Assembly (NCBI GenBank): GCA_016931715.1
Contig: JAFGEF010000040.1
Span: 1 to 64,000, forward strand
DNA: 64,000 nt
Source of the DNA: Sedimentisphaerales bacterium
GTDB lineage: Bacteria; Planctomycetota; Phycisphaerae; Sedimentisphaerales; Anaerobacaceae
Reading direction: 5' to 3'
Shown here: positions 51,465 to 61,800 of the stretch, in pieces
Position numbering within the stretch: position 1 is the first letter of the stretch
How the letters are laid out: every line of letters starts with the position of its first letter
The notes under the pieces: generated by a model
Seen by the model: only the letters and a program-made list of their open reading frames with translations
Databases searched by the model: none
Told to the model about the DNA's origin: nothing
Program-made: the position numbers and the translations under genes

Positions 51465-52325
51465 ATGCAGAAAATTGAAACTATACCAAAACTGAAGCCG
51501 AGAGCCGCTGATGCTCACAAGGGTGACTTCGGCAAGGTATGTATAATCGCAGGCAGTTTGGGAATGAGCGGAGCTGCGGCTCTTGCAGGCAGAAGCGCAC
51601 TGCGAGCGGGAGCGGGACTTGTGAGAGTTGCAGTGCCGAAAAGCATTCTGCCGATAGTCGCTTCTATTGAGCCGTGCTTTACAACGATTCCCCTGCCCGA
51701 AGATAATGAAGGACGAATAACTTCCAAAGCAATTAACAAGATTCTTGAAATCGTTAATGATAATGATGTTCTTGCTGTCGGTCCGGGTATGGGGACAAGC
51801 AGAGAGCTTCGTGCAATTCTTGAAGTACTTCTTGAACAGGAAAATTTGAAACTTGTTATAGATGCCGATGGACTGAATAATTTAGCAGCCATAAAAAACT
51901 GGCATAAAAAACTCAAGGCAAATCTGATTCTCACACCTCATCCGGGCGAAATGAAAAGATTATGGTCGGGACTTTTTCGAGAAAAGTTACCGGATGACAG
52001 GCAAGAACAGGCAGTCAAACTGGCTCAAATAACCAAATCAACTGTCGTGCTGAAAGGAGCGGGAACAATAGTCACTGATAGTGAAAAATATTACATTAAT
52101 TCAACTGGTAATCCGGGAATGGCGACTGCAGGTTCAGGCGATGTTTTAACCGGAGTAATAGCCGCCATGCTCGGCCAGGGACTCAGCAGCTTCGATGCGG
52201 CGGTTCTGGGCGTCTATATTCATGGGTTTGCCGGTGATTTAGCGGCGGAAAAACTCGGACAGGTCGCTATGATAACAACTGATATAATTGAAAATTTACC
52301 TTATGCGTTTAAAAAATCAGAATAA
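51465..52325 (+). CDS. nnrD: ADP-dependent NAD(P)H-hydrate dehydratase
   Basis: 286 residues, the stand-alone C-terminal (ribokinase-fold) half of YjeF; the epimerase half NnrE is not in the window. Repairs hydrated NAD(P)H using ADP. Motifs are G-D-F-G-K-V-C-I-I-A-G-S, G-P-G-M-G-T-S, I-D-A-D-G-L-N, L-T-P-H-P-G-E-M-K-R-L and the catalytic/phosphate loop G-M-A-T-A-G-S-G-D-V-L-T-G. AAAAGGAG gives a strong ribosome binding site. The AhpD-like gene follows 22 bases later. Confidence 0.95.
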   Translation: MQKIETIPKLKPRAADAHKGDFGKVCIIAGSLGMSGAAALAGRSALRAGAGLVRVAVPKSILPIVASIEPCFTTIPLPEDNEGRITSKAINKILEIVNDNDVLAVGPGMGTSRELRAILEVLLEQENLKLVIDADGLNNLAAIKNWHKKLKANLILTPHPGEMKRLWSGLFREKLPDDRQEQAVKLAQITKSTVVLKGAGTIVTDSEKYYINSTGNPGMATAGSGDVLTGVIAAMLGQGLSSFDAAVLGVYIHGFAGDLAAEKLGQVAMITTDIIENLPYAFKKSE

Positions 52326-52347
52326 TTTATTTGAAAGGGTATGATTA

Positions 52348-52692
52348 ATGTCACAGGAAATTAAAGAATATTTTGAAAAATTCAATACAGACTCTGCGAA
52401 AATGAAAGAACAAGCGCCAAATATGATGAATGGATTTGGTAATCTCTTTAGCAAAATAATGGCTGAAGGAGCATTAAAAACTTTCGAAAAAGAATTAATT
52501 GCGGTCGGGATTGCCGTAGCGATGCGCTGCGAACCGTGCATAAAGCTGCATGTAAAGAAATGTCTCGACGCAGGCGCAACAAAGGAGCATGTTCTTGAAG
52601 CGGCTGGTGTAGCCGTAATGATGGGAGGCGGTCCCGCATTTACACATATTCCTGTGGTTATGGACACTATTGAAACGGTACTTAATGAATAG
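52348..52692 (+). CDS. Carboxymuconolactone decarboxylase/AhpD-like protein
   Basis: 114 residues, all-helical. The redox-type C-E-P-C-I-K-L-H motif near residue 62 matches the AhpD/CMD family's CxxCxxxH active site, followed by A-G-A-T-K-E-H-V-L-E-A-A. Members act as alkyl-hydroperoxidases or thiol-disulfide partners; which one applies here cannot be decided. It is probably cotranscribed with nnrD, which would suit a metabolite-repair or stress role. Confidence 0.9.
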   Translation: MSQEIKEYFEKFNTDSAKMKEQAPNMMNGFGNLFSKIMAEGALKTFEKELIAVGIAVAMRCEPCIKLHVKKCLDAGATKEHVLEAAGVAVMMGGGPAFTHIPVVMDTIETVLNE

Positions 52693-52755
52693 TTATCCAT
52701 TTTAACATTTCTCAGTATAAAATTTGAAAATGTCAAAGCATGCCAAACTTATATT

Positions 52756-52786
52756 TTGTTACAAATCACAGCAAACTGGTTATAAT
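52756..52786 (+). promoter_or_regulatory. Promoter of the symporter gene
   Basis: A perfect TATAAT (52781-52786) with TTGTTA (52756-52761) 19 bases upstream, or TTACAA (52759-52764) at 16 bases. Leader about 60 bases; AAAGGA precedes the ATG. Confidence 0.45.
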
Positions 52787-52851
52787 ATTCTTTATCTGTT
52801 TTTAATAAATAGTTCTAATAAAGAACATTTTTAATTAGGAAAGGACATATT

Positions 52852-54909
52852 ATGGAATTTGGGATTCTTGATTTTGTGGTATTTTTTGGTTTTATCGCCG
52901 CAGTAATCACAATCGGGCTTTGGAAGAGCCGGAATGAAAAAACCAGTGAGGACTACTTCCTTGCCGGTCGCGGCCTGAAATGGTGGCTTATCGGCTTTTC
53001 ACTTATCGCTGCAAATATCTCTTCGGAACAATTAGTCGGTATGAGCGGCAATGCCGCAAGTCACGTCGGCCTGGCTATTGCCAGCTATGAATGGATGGCG
53101 GCTATTACACTGGTTGTTGTCGCATTCTGGTTTCTGCCTTATTTCCTGCGAGCAGGCATTTATACAATGCCTGAATTCCTCGAAGTACGTTACAATTCTA
53201 CAGCCCGTATTATTATGGCAATAGGTACTATCTTCCTGTATATGGTGCTTTTAGGTTCAGTGACATATTCCGGCGCACTGACAATCAGCACAATGGCGGC
53301 AAAGATGGATCCTGCCCGTGACATTTCTGTGGCACAGGCGGCGATTGTTATCGGTTTGATAGCGATGATATATGTAACCGCCGGAGGTCTGAAAGCATGT
53401 GCATGGGCGGACCTTATTCAGGGAAGCGCATTGATTATCGGCAGTGGAATTGTCATGCTGTACGCATTTAAAAAGCTCGGTTCAGCAACGGATGAGCTTG
53501 CATTTATCGAAAGTGTTAAAACCGGCGCAGTCGGAGTTAAAACTTTCACCCAGGATACAAGAGCAATTGACAGATTCTGGGAATTGAACAAAATAAGAAT
53601 GAATATGTTCCTGCCTTCCGATGACAAGGTTCTGCCCTGGACAGCACTTATCCTTGGCTTATGGATACCAAACTTCTATTATTGGGGTCTCAATCAATAC
53701 ATTACACAGCGAACATTAGCTTCTTCTTCACTCTCCGAAGGACAAAAAGGCATCGTATTTTCAGCTTTTATGAAGCTCCTGATTCCGTTTGTTGTTGTGA
53801 TTCCCGGAATTATCGCCTTCAACCTGTACTCAAAAGACATGAACAATCAATCGTCCGTTGATAACGCCTCGGTAATCGCAAAATACATGAAAGCCAATTC
53901 AGATACCGAGTTGGTTGAGATTGTAAAATCTCCGAATGCAGAAGCCATTGCATCCTGGGAACATAAAAAATTCATGTTAGCGGTGTACGCCGACGAAGAA
54001 TCAATGAAAACAGCTAAACTAAATAATCCGTTTGTCCTGCCTATAACACAAGCTAATTATGATAGCCTTACAGCAGCACAATACACAGTATTCGAATCGG
54101 ACGACAAGTCATGGACATCAGCTTTTCCAGCTTTAGCAGTGGAATTAAACGCATATAATTCTACTGTAAAGAATTCAGCCGATACAGCCAAAGCAACTGT
54201 AACAACTGAAAAATTTATTGCATACAAATACGATACTGCTCTTGGACAACTCCTCAGCGGCGTTCTCCCTCAAAAAGTTGGTTTGATAGGTTTTGTCCTG
54301 GCTGCTCTTCTCGGAGCTATTGTCAGTTCCCTTGCTGCGATGCTCAACGCCGCTTCGACCATTTTCACAATGGATATTTTCAAAAAATATATAAGCCCGA
54401 AAGCGGAACAGAAATCTATGGTCATGCTGGGAAGAATATGTGTCGTCGTTTTCACAGGCGTTGCAATCTGGCTGGCGCCGAAGCTGGGAGACCCGAAAAT
54501 CAGCAACAGTATTTTCACGATTATCCAGGAAGTACAGGGACTTCTTTCACCTGGTATTTTAGCGGTGTTTGCATTCGGCTTGATTGTGAAAAAGGCTCCT
54601 CCAATCGCAGGAGTCGCGGGATTATTGACGAACATCGTCTGCTACGGCGGCATGTACATGCTTGGCCGTTATCATATCGGTCCGGATATACAGTTCCTCA
54701 ATCGTATGGCAATTTGCTTCGGAATCGACCTTGTAGTAATGATTATCATTACCATGACAAAGCCCCTGGCTCAGCCGATTGTATTCGAGCATAAAACAAC
54801 TCTTGACCTTAAGTCCTCTAAAGGAGCTTTGGCGGCTGGTGTAGTCGTTGTGATTATTACGCTGGTACTGTATTACCTTTTCAGCCCGATTGGATTGCTG
54901 AAACCGTAA
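52852..54909 (+). CDS. Sodium:solute symporter (SSS/SGLT family) with an extra soluble loop
   Basis: 685 residues, 100-150 longer than typical SSS proteins. The N-terminal helices have S-E-D-Y-F-L-A-G-R-G-L-K-W-W and A-N-I-S-S-E-Q-L-V-G-M-S-G; the core has W-A-D-L-I-Q-G and N-Q-Y-I-T-Q-R. Residues about 325-460 form a hydrophilic stretch rich in Asn/Asp/Ser/Ala between I-I-A-F-N-L and the helix L-A-A-L-L-G-A-I-V-S-S-L-A-A-M-L-N. The spacing suggests a periplasmic loop expanded into a small domain. The A-A-M-L-N-A-A-S-T segment is the usual sodium-site helix. Likely sugar or organic-acid uptake; the substrate is unknown. A strong terminator follows. Confidence 0.9.
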   Translation: MEFGILDFVVFFGFIAAVITIGLWKSRNEKTSEDYFLAGRGLKWWLIGFSLIAANISSEQLVGMSGNAASHVGLAIASYEWMAAITLVVVAFWFLPYFLRAGIYTMPEFLEVRYNSTARIIMAIGTIFLYMVLLGSVTYSGALTISTMAAKMDPARDISVAQAAIVIGLIAMIYVTAGGLKACAWADLIQGSALIIGSGIVMLYAFKKLGSATDELAFIESVKTGAVGVKTFTQDTRAIDRFWELNKIRMNMFLPSDDKVLPWTALILGLWIPNFYYWGLNQYITQRTLASSSLSEGQKGIVFSAFMKLLIPFVVVIPGIIAFNLYSKDMNNQSSVDNASVIAKYMKANSDTELVEIVKSPNAEAIASWEHKKFMLAVYADEESMKTAKLNNPFVLPITQANYDSLTAAQYTVFESDDKSWTSAFPALAVELNAYNSTVKNSADTAKATVTTEKFIAYKYDTALGQLLSGVLPQKVGLIGFVLAALLGAIVSSLAAMLNAASTIFTMDIFKKYISPKAEQKSMVMLGRICVVVFTGVAIWLAPKLGDPKISNSIFTIIQEVQGLLSPGILAVFAFGLIVKKAPPIAGVAGLLTNIVCYGGMYMLGRYHIGPDIQFLNRMAICFGIDLVVMIIITMTKPLAQPIVFEHKTTLDLKSSKGALAAGVVVVIITLVLYYLFSPIGLLKP

Positions 54910-54942
54910 TTGTGTCTATAAACGCTAATTCAAACAGATTTC

Positions 54943-54974
54943 AGCCCTGCATCGAATGGTGCAGGGCTTTTTTA
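54943..54974 (+). terminator. Rho-independent terminator after the symporter gene
   Basis: AGCCCTGCA (54943-54951) pairs perfectly with TGCAGGGCT (54960-54968) over an 8-base loop, followed by TTTTTTA. Confidence 0.85.
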
Positions 54975-55102
54975 TTGGAGAAAATATTTGAGTTTTTCTA
55001 AAACTTGAGTATAGTAATACCTGTAAATAAGCGGATTGTTTGTTTATAGATTATGCTTAGCGAGGCTTTTTGAAAACTAACATTAAATTCGGGAGAAAAA
55101 AA

Positions 55103-56458
55103 ATGAATACCAAGACAAGTCTTAAAGTCTTAAGTGCCCTGCTGTTATTATCAATTGTTTGTACTATTTCTCAGGCTAAGTTTGTTATGCCACAGCCGGT
55201 TCCGGTTGATAGATTAATTGCAAATGCAACTGCATATATCAAAGAAAATCCTAAAGACGCGCAGGGATATTATATACTCGCGCGTATTAACTATTTGGCA
55301 TTTATAAATAAATCAACACAGGTGGCAGCATTTAGCGAAGGAAAAGACTCTCCGCCCAAAGTCGCAGAAAACTGGCAGGAACGTGGATATCAAAATAGTT
55401 TGCTCCCGGAACATGCCAGAAAACTCGCTGCAGAAGAATTAGGTTATTCATCTTATTCAGAAATACCACGGGAAGAAAGAAAAAAATTCCAGGAATTGTT
55501 TAACCAAAAAGCCGAACAACTCAGGAAAGAAAATTGGCAGCCGGAAAAAATTACCCAAAACAAGTTAATACAACATGTGACCGAATCTATCGATTATTTT
55601 AAGAAAGCAATAGAGCTTGATCCCAAAAATGGTTTATACCATCTCGGATTTGCCAGTTTATTGGAACAATATATCAATTATGTAAAAGAAACAGACTTAC
55701 GAGCCTTTCCTGAAGAATTTAGAAATATAATTCTCAACTATGCAGCGGATATTTATTACACAGCCTATAAGCTTTCAATAAAAGAAGACCTCAAGAACGA
55801 ACGAATACCTCTCGCCGGACTTCAAAGCCTGACAGGGTATGAAGCCGGGAACGCTTATATCCGTTTGATTGAGCAAGATAAAAATATTACAGAAGAACAA
55901 AAAAAGATATTAGCAGAAATACACAAAAATATTGACACAATCGCCAAATTACGCATAGGAGCAATCACTCCTATAGTTTTTTCATTTGAAATGTTGTTTT
56001 CTCCGACTGATTTACTTGATCGCAATTTGCAGATAAATTTTGATCTTGATGGTGATGGTGCAGCGGAATTGTGGCCATGGGTGAAACCTTCAACCGGGAT
56101 TCTTGTCTGGAACGAGGACGGCAAAAATGAAATTACTTCCGGCAGACAAATGTTCGGCTCTGTTACATGGTGGCTTTTCTTTAATGATGGCTATCACGCA
56201 CTCAATTGTCTTGATGATAACAGGGATGGCGCTTTGAACGGCAGTGAACTTGAAGGAATTTCAGTTTGGTTCGATACAAACTCCAATGGTAAATCAGAAC
56301 CGGTAGAAATAAAATCTCTTGATGAGCTTGGAATAATATCAATCTCGACCAAATCAACTTCCACAGAGAACGGCTGGCCGACAAACAAAACCGGCATAAA
56401 ACTTACAACCGGCAAAACAATCCCCACATACGACTGGATCGCATCACAAAAACCATAA
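55103..56458 (+). CDS. Secreted protein with TPR-like N-terminus and EF-hand-like calcium loops
   Basis: 451 residues from the ATG at 55103, with GGGAG seven bases upstream. A signal peptide ends at S-Q-A. A helical region with TPR-like helices (about 40-290) is followed by a C-terminal part with Asp-rich loops: N-F-D-L-D-G-D-G-A-A-E-L near residue 315, L-D-D-N-R-D-G-A-L-N-G-S-E-L-E near 375 and F-D-T-N-S-N-G-K-S-E near 395. These fit EF-hand or dockerin-like DxDxDG calcium sites. Function unknown; an extracellular or periplasmic calcium-binding role is inferred. The 160 bases upstream after the terminator show no clear promoter. Confidence 0.75.
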   Translation: MNTKTSLKVLSALLLLSIVCTISQAKFVMPQPVPVDRLIANATAYIKENPKDAQGYYILARINYLAFINKSTQVAAFSEGKDSPPKVAENWQERGYQNSLLPEHARKLAAEELGYSSYSEIPREERKKFQELFNQKAEQLRKENWQPEKITQNKLIQHVTESIDYFKKAIELDPKNGLYHLGFASLLEQYINYVKETDLRAFPEEFRNIILNYAADIYYTAYKLSIKEDLKNERIPLAGLQSLTGYEAGNAYIRLIEQDKNITEEQKKILAEIHKNIDTIAKLRIGAITPIVFSFEMLFSPTDLLDRNLQINFDLDGDGAAELWPWVKPSTGILVWNEDGKNEITSGRQMFGSVTWWLFFNDGYHALNCLDDNRDGALNGSELEGISVWFDTNSNGKSEPVEIKSLDELGIISISTKSTSTENGWPTNKTGIKLTTGKTIPTYDWIASQKP

Positions 56459-56588
56459 TATATTACTTTTCAAATAAATACCCTATAAGTAAAAGGTTGA
56501 TATTTACAGCCAGGTAATATATATTTGTGAGAGTTTAGTCTTTTTATCCGCTAAACGCTATTTCTTTACGCTATTTCGAGGATTTTAA

Positions 56589-57833
56589 ATGGAATTTTCA
56601 AAAGAAGAACGGGCAGCTATTGAGAAAATAAAGAAGCTTGCCAAAGAAAACAAAATCAATATATCAGGCGGCAAAATAAGAAGAACATCGTCACGCTTCT
56701 GCCTGGGAGTCGAGCATGGTGATTATAACGGCACTGAACTTTTCGGGGTCGGAACAGACCGGTTTATCTGGATGGCATATAAACCGAACGGAACGAATAT
56801 TGTAAGACTTTTCAGCGGAAATTTCCCAAAGGACGGAGTTGTCGAATTTAAACCTGGGAATGTACCTGAACCGAAATCACCTGATATTGCACATACCTGG
56901 GCAAGATTTCCATGGGGCGTGGATTACGTCCTCAGACGTGCCGGTCACAAACTCACAGAAGGTATTGACGGCGTAATCTATGGTAACATCCCGGGAGGCG
57001 GAATGAGCAGGTCGGCTTCTTTAAGTCTGAACCTGATTTTGTCACTTTTCGATGCGAACAGAATCGAGTTGAAAAACAAGATGGACATCGTTGACCTCGC
57101 ACAGGGGGTGGAAAATGATTATATAGGTTCGCCCTGCGGCAAACTCGACCAGATTATGATTCTTTTCGCGAAGGAAGGAATGGGAACATATTACAATCCT
57201 GCGAAAAGGTCTGTCGATTATATAAAACTCGGCAAAAAAGCCGAAGATTTCCGCATTGTTGTAATGGATACAGGTACCGAAAGGCCAGGCCTGGAAAAAT
57301 CAACATATAAAATCAGGCGAAGCGAATGTGAGGAGCTTGTTTCCTTACTGAAAAAATCAGGTTATAAAATATCATGCCTGGCCGATATTAAAAAACAGAA
57401 ACTTTGCGATGAAATAATCGCAAAATTCAGCAAAAAACACACAGATTTATGCCAAAGACTGAAATATATCTTCGACGCTCAGCAGAGGTTTTATGAAATG
57501 CTCAATGCCTGGAAATCAGGAGATATTGAGACTGTCGGAAGGATTTTCCGGGAAGATGGAATCGGGTTGCGTGACGAATATAAAATATCGGGACCGGAGC
57601 TTGAAACAATGTGTGACATTGTGCGAACTATTCCCGGTGTATTGGGAGAAAGGATGTTAGGCGGCGGTGACAAAGGTGCATCAGGCGCATTAGTACGACC
57701 TGAAAGCGTCAAAGCAGTCAGAAAAGCAGTCGATACCGCATACCCGAGAAGCAGGCCGGACTTTGCAGATAAATATGCAGTGCATGTATGTAAAATAGTT
57801 GACGGCGTTAAAGTTTTCAATGGATTATTATAA
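56589..57833 (+). CDS. GHMP-family kinase related to galactokinase
   Basis: 414 residues. GHMP motif 2 is present as G-N-I-P-G-G-G-M-S-R-S-A-S-L near residue 138 and motif 3 as M-L-G-G-G-D-K-G-A-S-G near 358. The N-terminal sugar-binding segment reads G-V-E-H-G-D-Y-N-G where galactokinase has GEHTDYN. Motif 2 has R in place of the usual second Ser (SRSAS rather than SSSAS). So a phosphosugar-forming kinase is likely, but the sugar may not be galactose. The gene overlaps or abuts pyrK depending on that start. Confidence 0.85.
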   Translation: MEFSKEERAAIEKIKKLAKENKINISGGKIRRTSSRFCLGVEHGDYNGTELFGVGTDRFIWMAYKPNGTNIVRLFSGNFPKDGVVEFKPGNVPEPKSPDIAHTWARFPWGVDYVLRRAGHKLTEGIDGVIYGNIPGGGMSRSASLSLNLILSLFDANRIELKNKMDIVDLAQGVENDYIGSPCGKLDQIMILFAKEGMGTYYNPAKRSVDYIKLGKKAEDFRIVVMDTGTERPGLEKSTYKIRRSECEELVSLLKKSGYKISCLADIKKQKLCDEIIAKFSKKHTDLCQRLKYIFDAQQRFYEMLNAWKSGDIETVGRIFREDGIGLRDEYKISGPELETMCDIVRTIPGVLGERMLGGGDKGASGALVRPESVKAVRKAVDTAYPRSRPDFADKYAVHVCKIVDGVKVFNGLL

Positions 57834-57858
57834 AGAACAGGAACATTTGCTTAATATG

Positions 57859-58806
57859 TCAGAACAAAGTTTATTACATACCAGGGGATTATTCGATGCG
57901 GTTGTTACAGCTCATAAACAAATTGGACTGAATTTTCACAAGCTTAAACTGACTTTTTCAGGCGAAGGCGCCAAAGCATTTGCCGCCTGTAAGCCCGGCC
58001 AATTTGCAGAATTGGATGCATCATCTGTCCCACTGCCTCCGGAGGAAAAAATTCCGGCAGAGCTTCTTGATGTTTCAGGACGAAATATTCTTTTAAGAAG
58101 ACCTTTCAGTTTTACAGATGTCACTGTACATGGCGATAAAACTATTGTCGATATTCTTTATTGTGTAGTCGGGCCGGCTACCCTTCGGCTTACAACAATG
58201 CAAACAGGTTCGGTGATAAGTGTGATCGGACCTTTAGGAAATGGATTTTATATTCCTAACGGTAAAAAATTTGCTCTCTTAATTGCCGGAGGAATGGGAA
58301 CGCCGCCATTACAGCATTTGGCAAAATTCCTCGCGACAAATCATCAGGACATTCAAGTTATAGTCTTTGCGGGCGCTAAATCGAAAATCGACCTGCCTAT
58401 TGACGGCAGATTAGATGAAATCTCAATGGAACTTGGTTTTTCACTTCCGGAATTTGCACGATATGGCATCGAATCGATAATAGCAACTGATGACGGTTCG
58501 ATTGGATATAAGGGTTTTATAACTGATTGTTTTATCCAATGGCTAAAAGAGAATAATTTATCCCCCAAAGATGTTATCATTTATGCCTGCGGTCCGGAGA
58601 AAATGCTTGCAAGAACGGCTAAAATCGCCCTGGAAAGAAAATTTGACTGCCAGGTAAGTATGGAACGAAGAATGGCATGCGGCACAGGTCTATGTCAGGG
58701 CTGCGCAGTCGAATGTAAATTACCTGATGCCGGCGGAAAAGTATATAAAATGTGCTGTCAGGATGGACCTGTTTTTAAGAGCAGTGAGATTGTTTTCGCT
58801 GATTAG
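57859..58806 (+). CDS. pyrK: Dihydroorotate dehydrogenase electron-transfer subunit-like protein
   Basis: 315 residues from the ATG at 57859; in-frame ATG 57820 and TTG 57799 lie upstream inside the GHMP gene. FAD domain with L-R-R-P-F-S-F (FAD-binding RxxS-type), NAD domain with I-A-G-G-M-G-T-P-P-L and Y-A-C-G-P-E-K-M-L, and a [2Fe-2S] motif in M-A-C-G-T-G-L-C-Q-G-C with a fourth Cys near residue 296 (M-C-C-Q-D-G-P-V-F). PyrK passes electrons from PyrD to NAD in pyrimidine synthesis. No pyrD adjoins it, so a role with another partner is possible. Its stop is one base from the convergent smc stop. Confidence 0.9.
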   Translation, partial: SEQSLLHTRGLFDAVVTAHKQIGLNFHKLKLTFSGEGAKAFAACKPGQFAELDASSVPLPPEEKIPAELLDVSGRNILLRRPFSFTDVTVHGDKTIVDILYCVVGPATLRLTTMQTGSVISVIGPLGNGFYIPNGKKFALLIAGGMGTPPLQHLAKFLATNHQDIQVIVFAGAKSKIDLPIDGRLDEISMELGFSLPEFARYGIESIIATDDGSIGYKGFITDCFIQWLKENNLSPKDVIIYACGPEKMLARTAKIALERKFDCQVSMERRMACGTGLCQGCAVECKLPDAGGKVYKMCCQDGPVFKSSEIVFAD

Positions 58807-58807
58807 C

Positions 58808-61800
58808 TTATGCTACAGCCGCAGTTTCTTCTTCGTATTCGCTGAATTTGACACTTATCTTCTTGCTCACACCACGTATCTGCATCGTAATTCCGAACAA
58901 GACACCGGCAACGCTCATCGTGCGCTTGGAGTGGGTAATGACTACAAAGTGCGATTCCTTCTGAAATTCCTGCAGAAGCATATTGAAACGTTCGTTGTTG
59001 GCTTCATCCAATGCTGCATCAACTTCGTCGAGGAAACAGAACGGCGAAGGTTTGCTTTTGAAAACTGCAAACAGCAATGCGAGCGCGGTCATAGACTTTT
59101 CACCGCCGCTGAGCAGTGATATGCTTCTTGTCTCTTTTCCCGGCGGCTTGGCGACAATTTCTACTCCGGCTTCGAGAATATCTTCGGAATCCTCGAGCAT
59201 TATATCGGCTTTGCCGCCGCCGAAAAGCTTACGGAATATTTCCTGGAAATTGCCCCTGATTTCATTGAAGGTTTCCTGGAATTTATCTCTGCTCTTTACA
59301 TTAAGCCGATTAATCAACTGCTGCAGTTGTCCCTTGCTGCTGTTCAAATCATGAACCTGGCTGCTCAAAAATTCCTGCCTTGTTTCGAGACTTTCCTGCT
59401 CCTCTATCGCGTCAACATTGACATTGCCCAGTCGTTCTATTTTGCTTCTAAGCTCGTTTATTTCCTCCTTTATCTGCTCCCAGTCAACTTCTGTACGTGT
59501 GTAATTCTGGTAGGACTGAACAAGGTCAATCTGCAACTGGTCACGAACTCTTTCCACTAAATCCTGCTGTTTGACCTGCAACTGACCAATTTCAATTTTC
59601 AAGTCGTTTATCTGCTGCTCAGTCTGCTCTTTCTCCGAACGTTTTACACGCAGGATTTCTTCTGCCTGGTCACGCTGCGAAACGAGCTTGTCAATTTCCA
59701 CACGCAATGAGCGGCTGTTTGTCTGGCATTTTTCCTTTTCGATGAATAATCCCGATACGCCGGCTTCGCAATTGAGAATATCTCTCTGGGCCGAAGCAAG
59801 CTGCTGAATGCAATTAGATATTTCTTCCCTGGCGGCCAGAGCGGCGGTATTATTTTCCTGTATCTGCTTTTGCATACTATTGATAATCTGCTGAGATGCC
59901 TTTCGCTGCTCGATTATCTGCCCAAGTGCAATCTTCAAATCAGTAAGCCTGCTTTCAAGCGTCTGACGATACTCTTTCTGCTCGGCATATGTTTTTTCCA
60001 GAAGCTCTATCTGCTTTGTTCTCTGCTGATTTACTTCTTCAAGCTCCTGTAATTTCTGTTTCGAATCGTACTCTTTCTGCACAGACTGGGCTATTTGCTC
60101 TGCCAGCATATCGATTTCGCCGGCAAGCAAAGGCACCTCCTGCCTGAGCCTTTTTATATTCTGCTCAGTCATTTCAAGCTTCGAGCCTACCTGCATTTTT
60201 TCGGTATTGGCTTCGTAAATCGCAGTTCGCAAGTCCTTGCACAATTTCTCAAGATGCTCACTTGCCTGGCTGTTTCGTTCAATCTGGTTTTCAAGAGCGG
60301 CTATTTCAGAACTGACGTTGTTAATAGTCTCCTGAAGCTGACGAAGCCTGCTTTTGCGCGAAATCAGACCGGTTGCTTTTCCTAAAGGACCAAGTTTTAC
60401 AATCCCGTCTGAGCCAAGAAATTCACCTTTCAGAGTGACAAAATTACACTCACCCTCGACCTTGCCGCATATCGCTATCGCATCTGAAATGGAATCGACT
60501 ATTAAGGTTTTTCCCAGCAGTTTCCAGACCAGCGGAGCATATTTGTTATCGAACTTTACAAACTCAACAAGCCTGCCTTTTACAGATGGGAATTCCGACC
60601 AGTTGTTCTTGTCCATAAACGGCCCGATTTGGTCAAGACAAATAAAATCAACGCGACCATCTATTTTTTCAATTTCCTCCCTGTCACCAAGCATTCTGCC
60701 AGTGCTGCTGGTTACAAGCGCATCAGTCAAACCTTCAAGAGCGGCTTCCACGGCATTGGCATATTCGATATCAGTCGTTATCATCTCAGCCAGCATCCCT
60801 TCGACATAATCAAACTTGCTGCTGTCCGCCGACCTTGTCTGCAATATGCTTTTAACTCCTGCTTTAAGTCCCTCGCATCGCCTTTCCATATCCGTCAGGA
60901 TTGCCAGCTCGCTGCTTATCGCGCTGCGAGTTTCCTTGCCTTGTGAAAGTCTCTTATTATCAACTGTGATTAAATTGTTCAGCTCTTCGACTTTGCTTCG
61001 TTTTGATTCCAGGCTGTTTTTCAAATCATCGAGGACTTTCTCGATGTCAACAGAACGCGCATCGTGCTGTGCTTTCTCAGTAAGAAGCTCCTCAAGCTCT
61101 TCACGGGCGGTTTGCGCCCTTCCCGCAAGACGCTCTTTCTGGCTGGAAAGATTATTTCGATAAACAGAAATACTCTGAACCTCATTATGAAGCTGCGCCG
61201 TCCTTCTTACAATATCTATAATTCCGGATTTTTCATCTTCCAGGTTCGCTTCGAGAGAGGCACACTCTGTATTAACTTCTTTAATGGTTTCCTGAAGCTC
61301 TTCGATCCTACCGCTTTTCTCTTGGATCATTTTTTCACAGCTTATAAGCTCATTTCTGTATTGTGACGTATTCTGCTCGAAGATGTTCATCTGTTCCTGT
61401 AATTTTTCGACTTTTTCCTGGGCTGAACCTCTTCTTTGCTGGAGTTCTGTCACTCTTGAGCGAAGGAAATCAATTCTCTGGACAAGCTGCTCGATTTTGC
61501 TGCGCACCGAAACAAGGCTGTTGCCGGCATGGTTTAATTTATGCTCTGTTTCTATGATATTCTCGCCAAGTGAGCTTATCAGGCTGTCATTTTGTGCAAC
61601 TTCCGAAGCTAAAAGGCCAAACTGCTCACTTATGCAGCCGTGCTGGTTTTCCTTCTCCTTAAATAAAGTGAGAATTTTATCATATTCAACAAGCGAGTAG
61701 TTCACCTGAAGCTCCTTGAGCCTCTGAGTATATTGCAGATAGTTCCTTGCCTTACCTGCCTGCAGCTTAACACTTCTGAGCCTTTTCTCAACTTCGCCTA

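Noticed and set aside
60354-60809. 151-codon frame antisense to smc
   Set aside because: Ser/Pro-rich reverse-strand shadow of the SMC hinge region.
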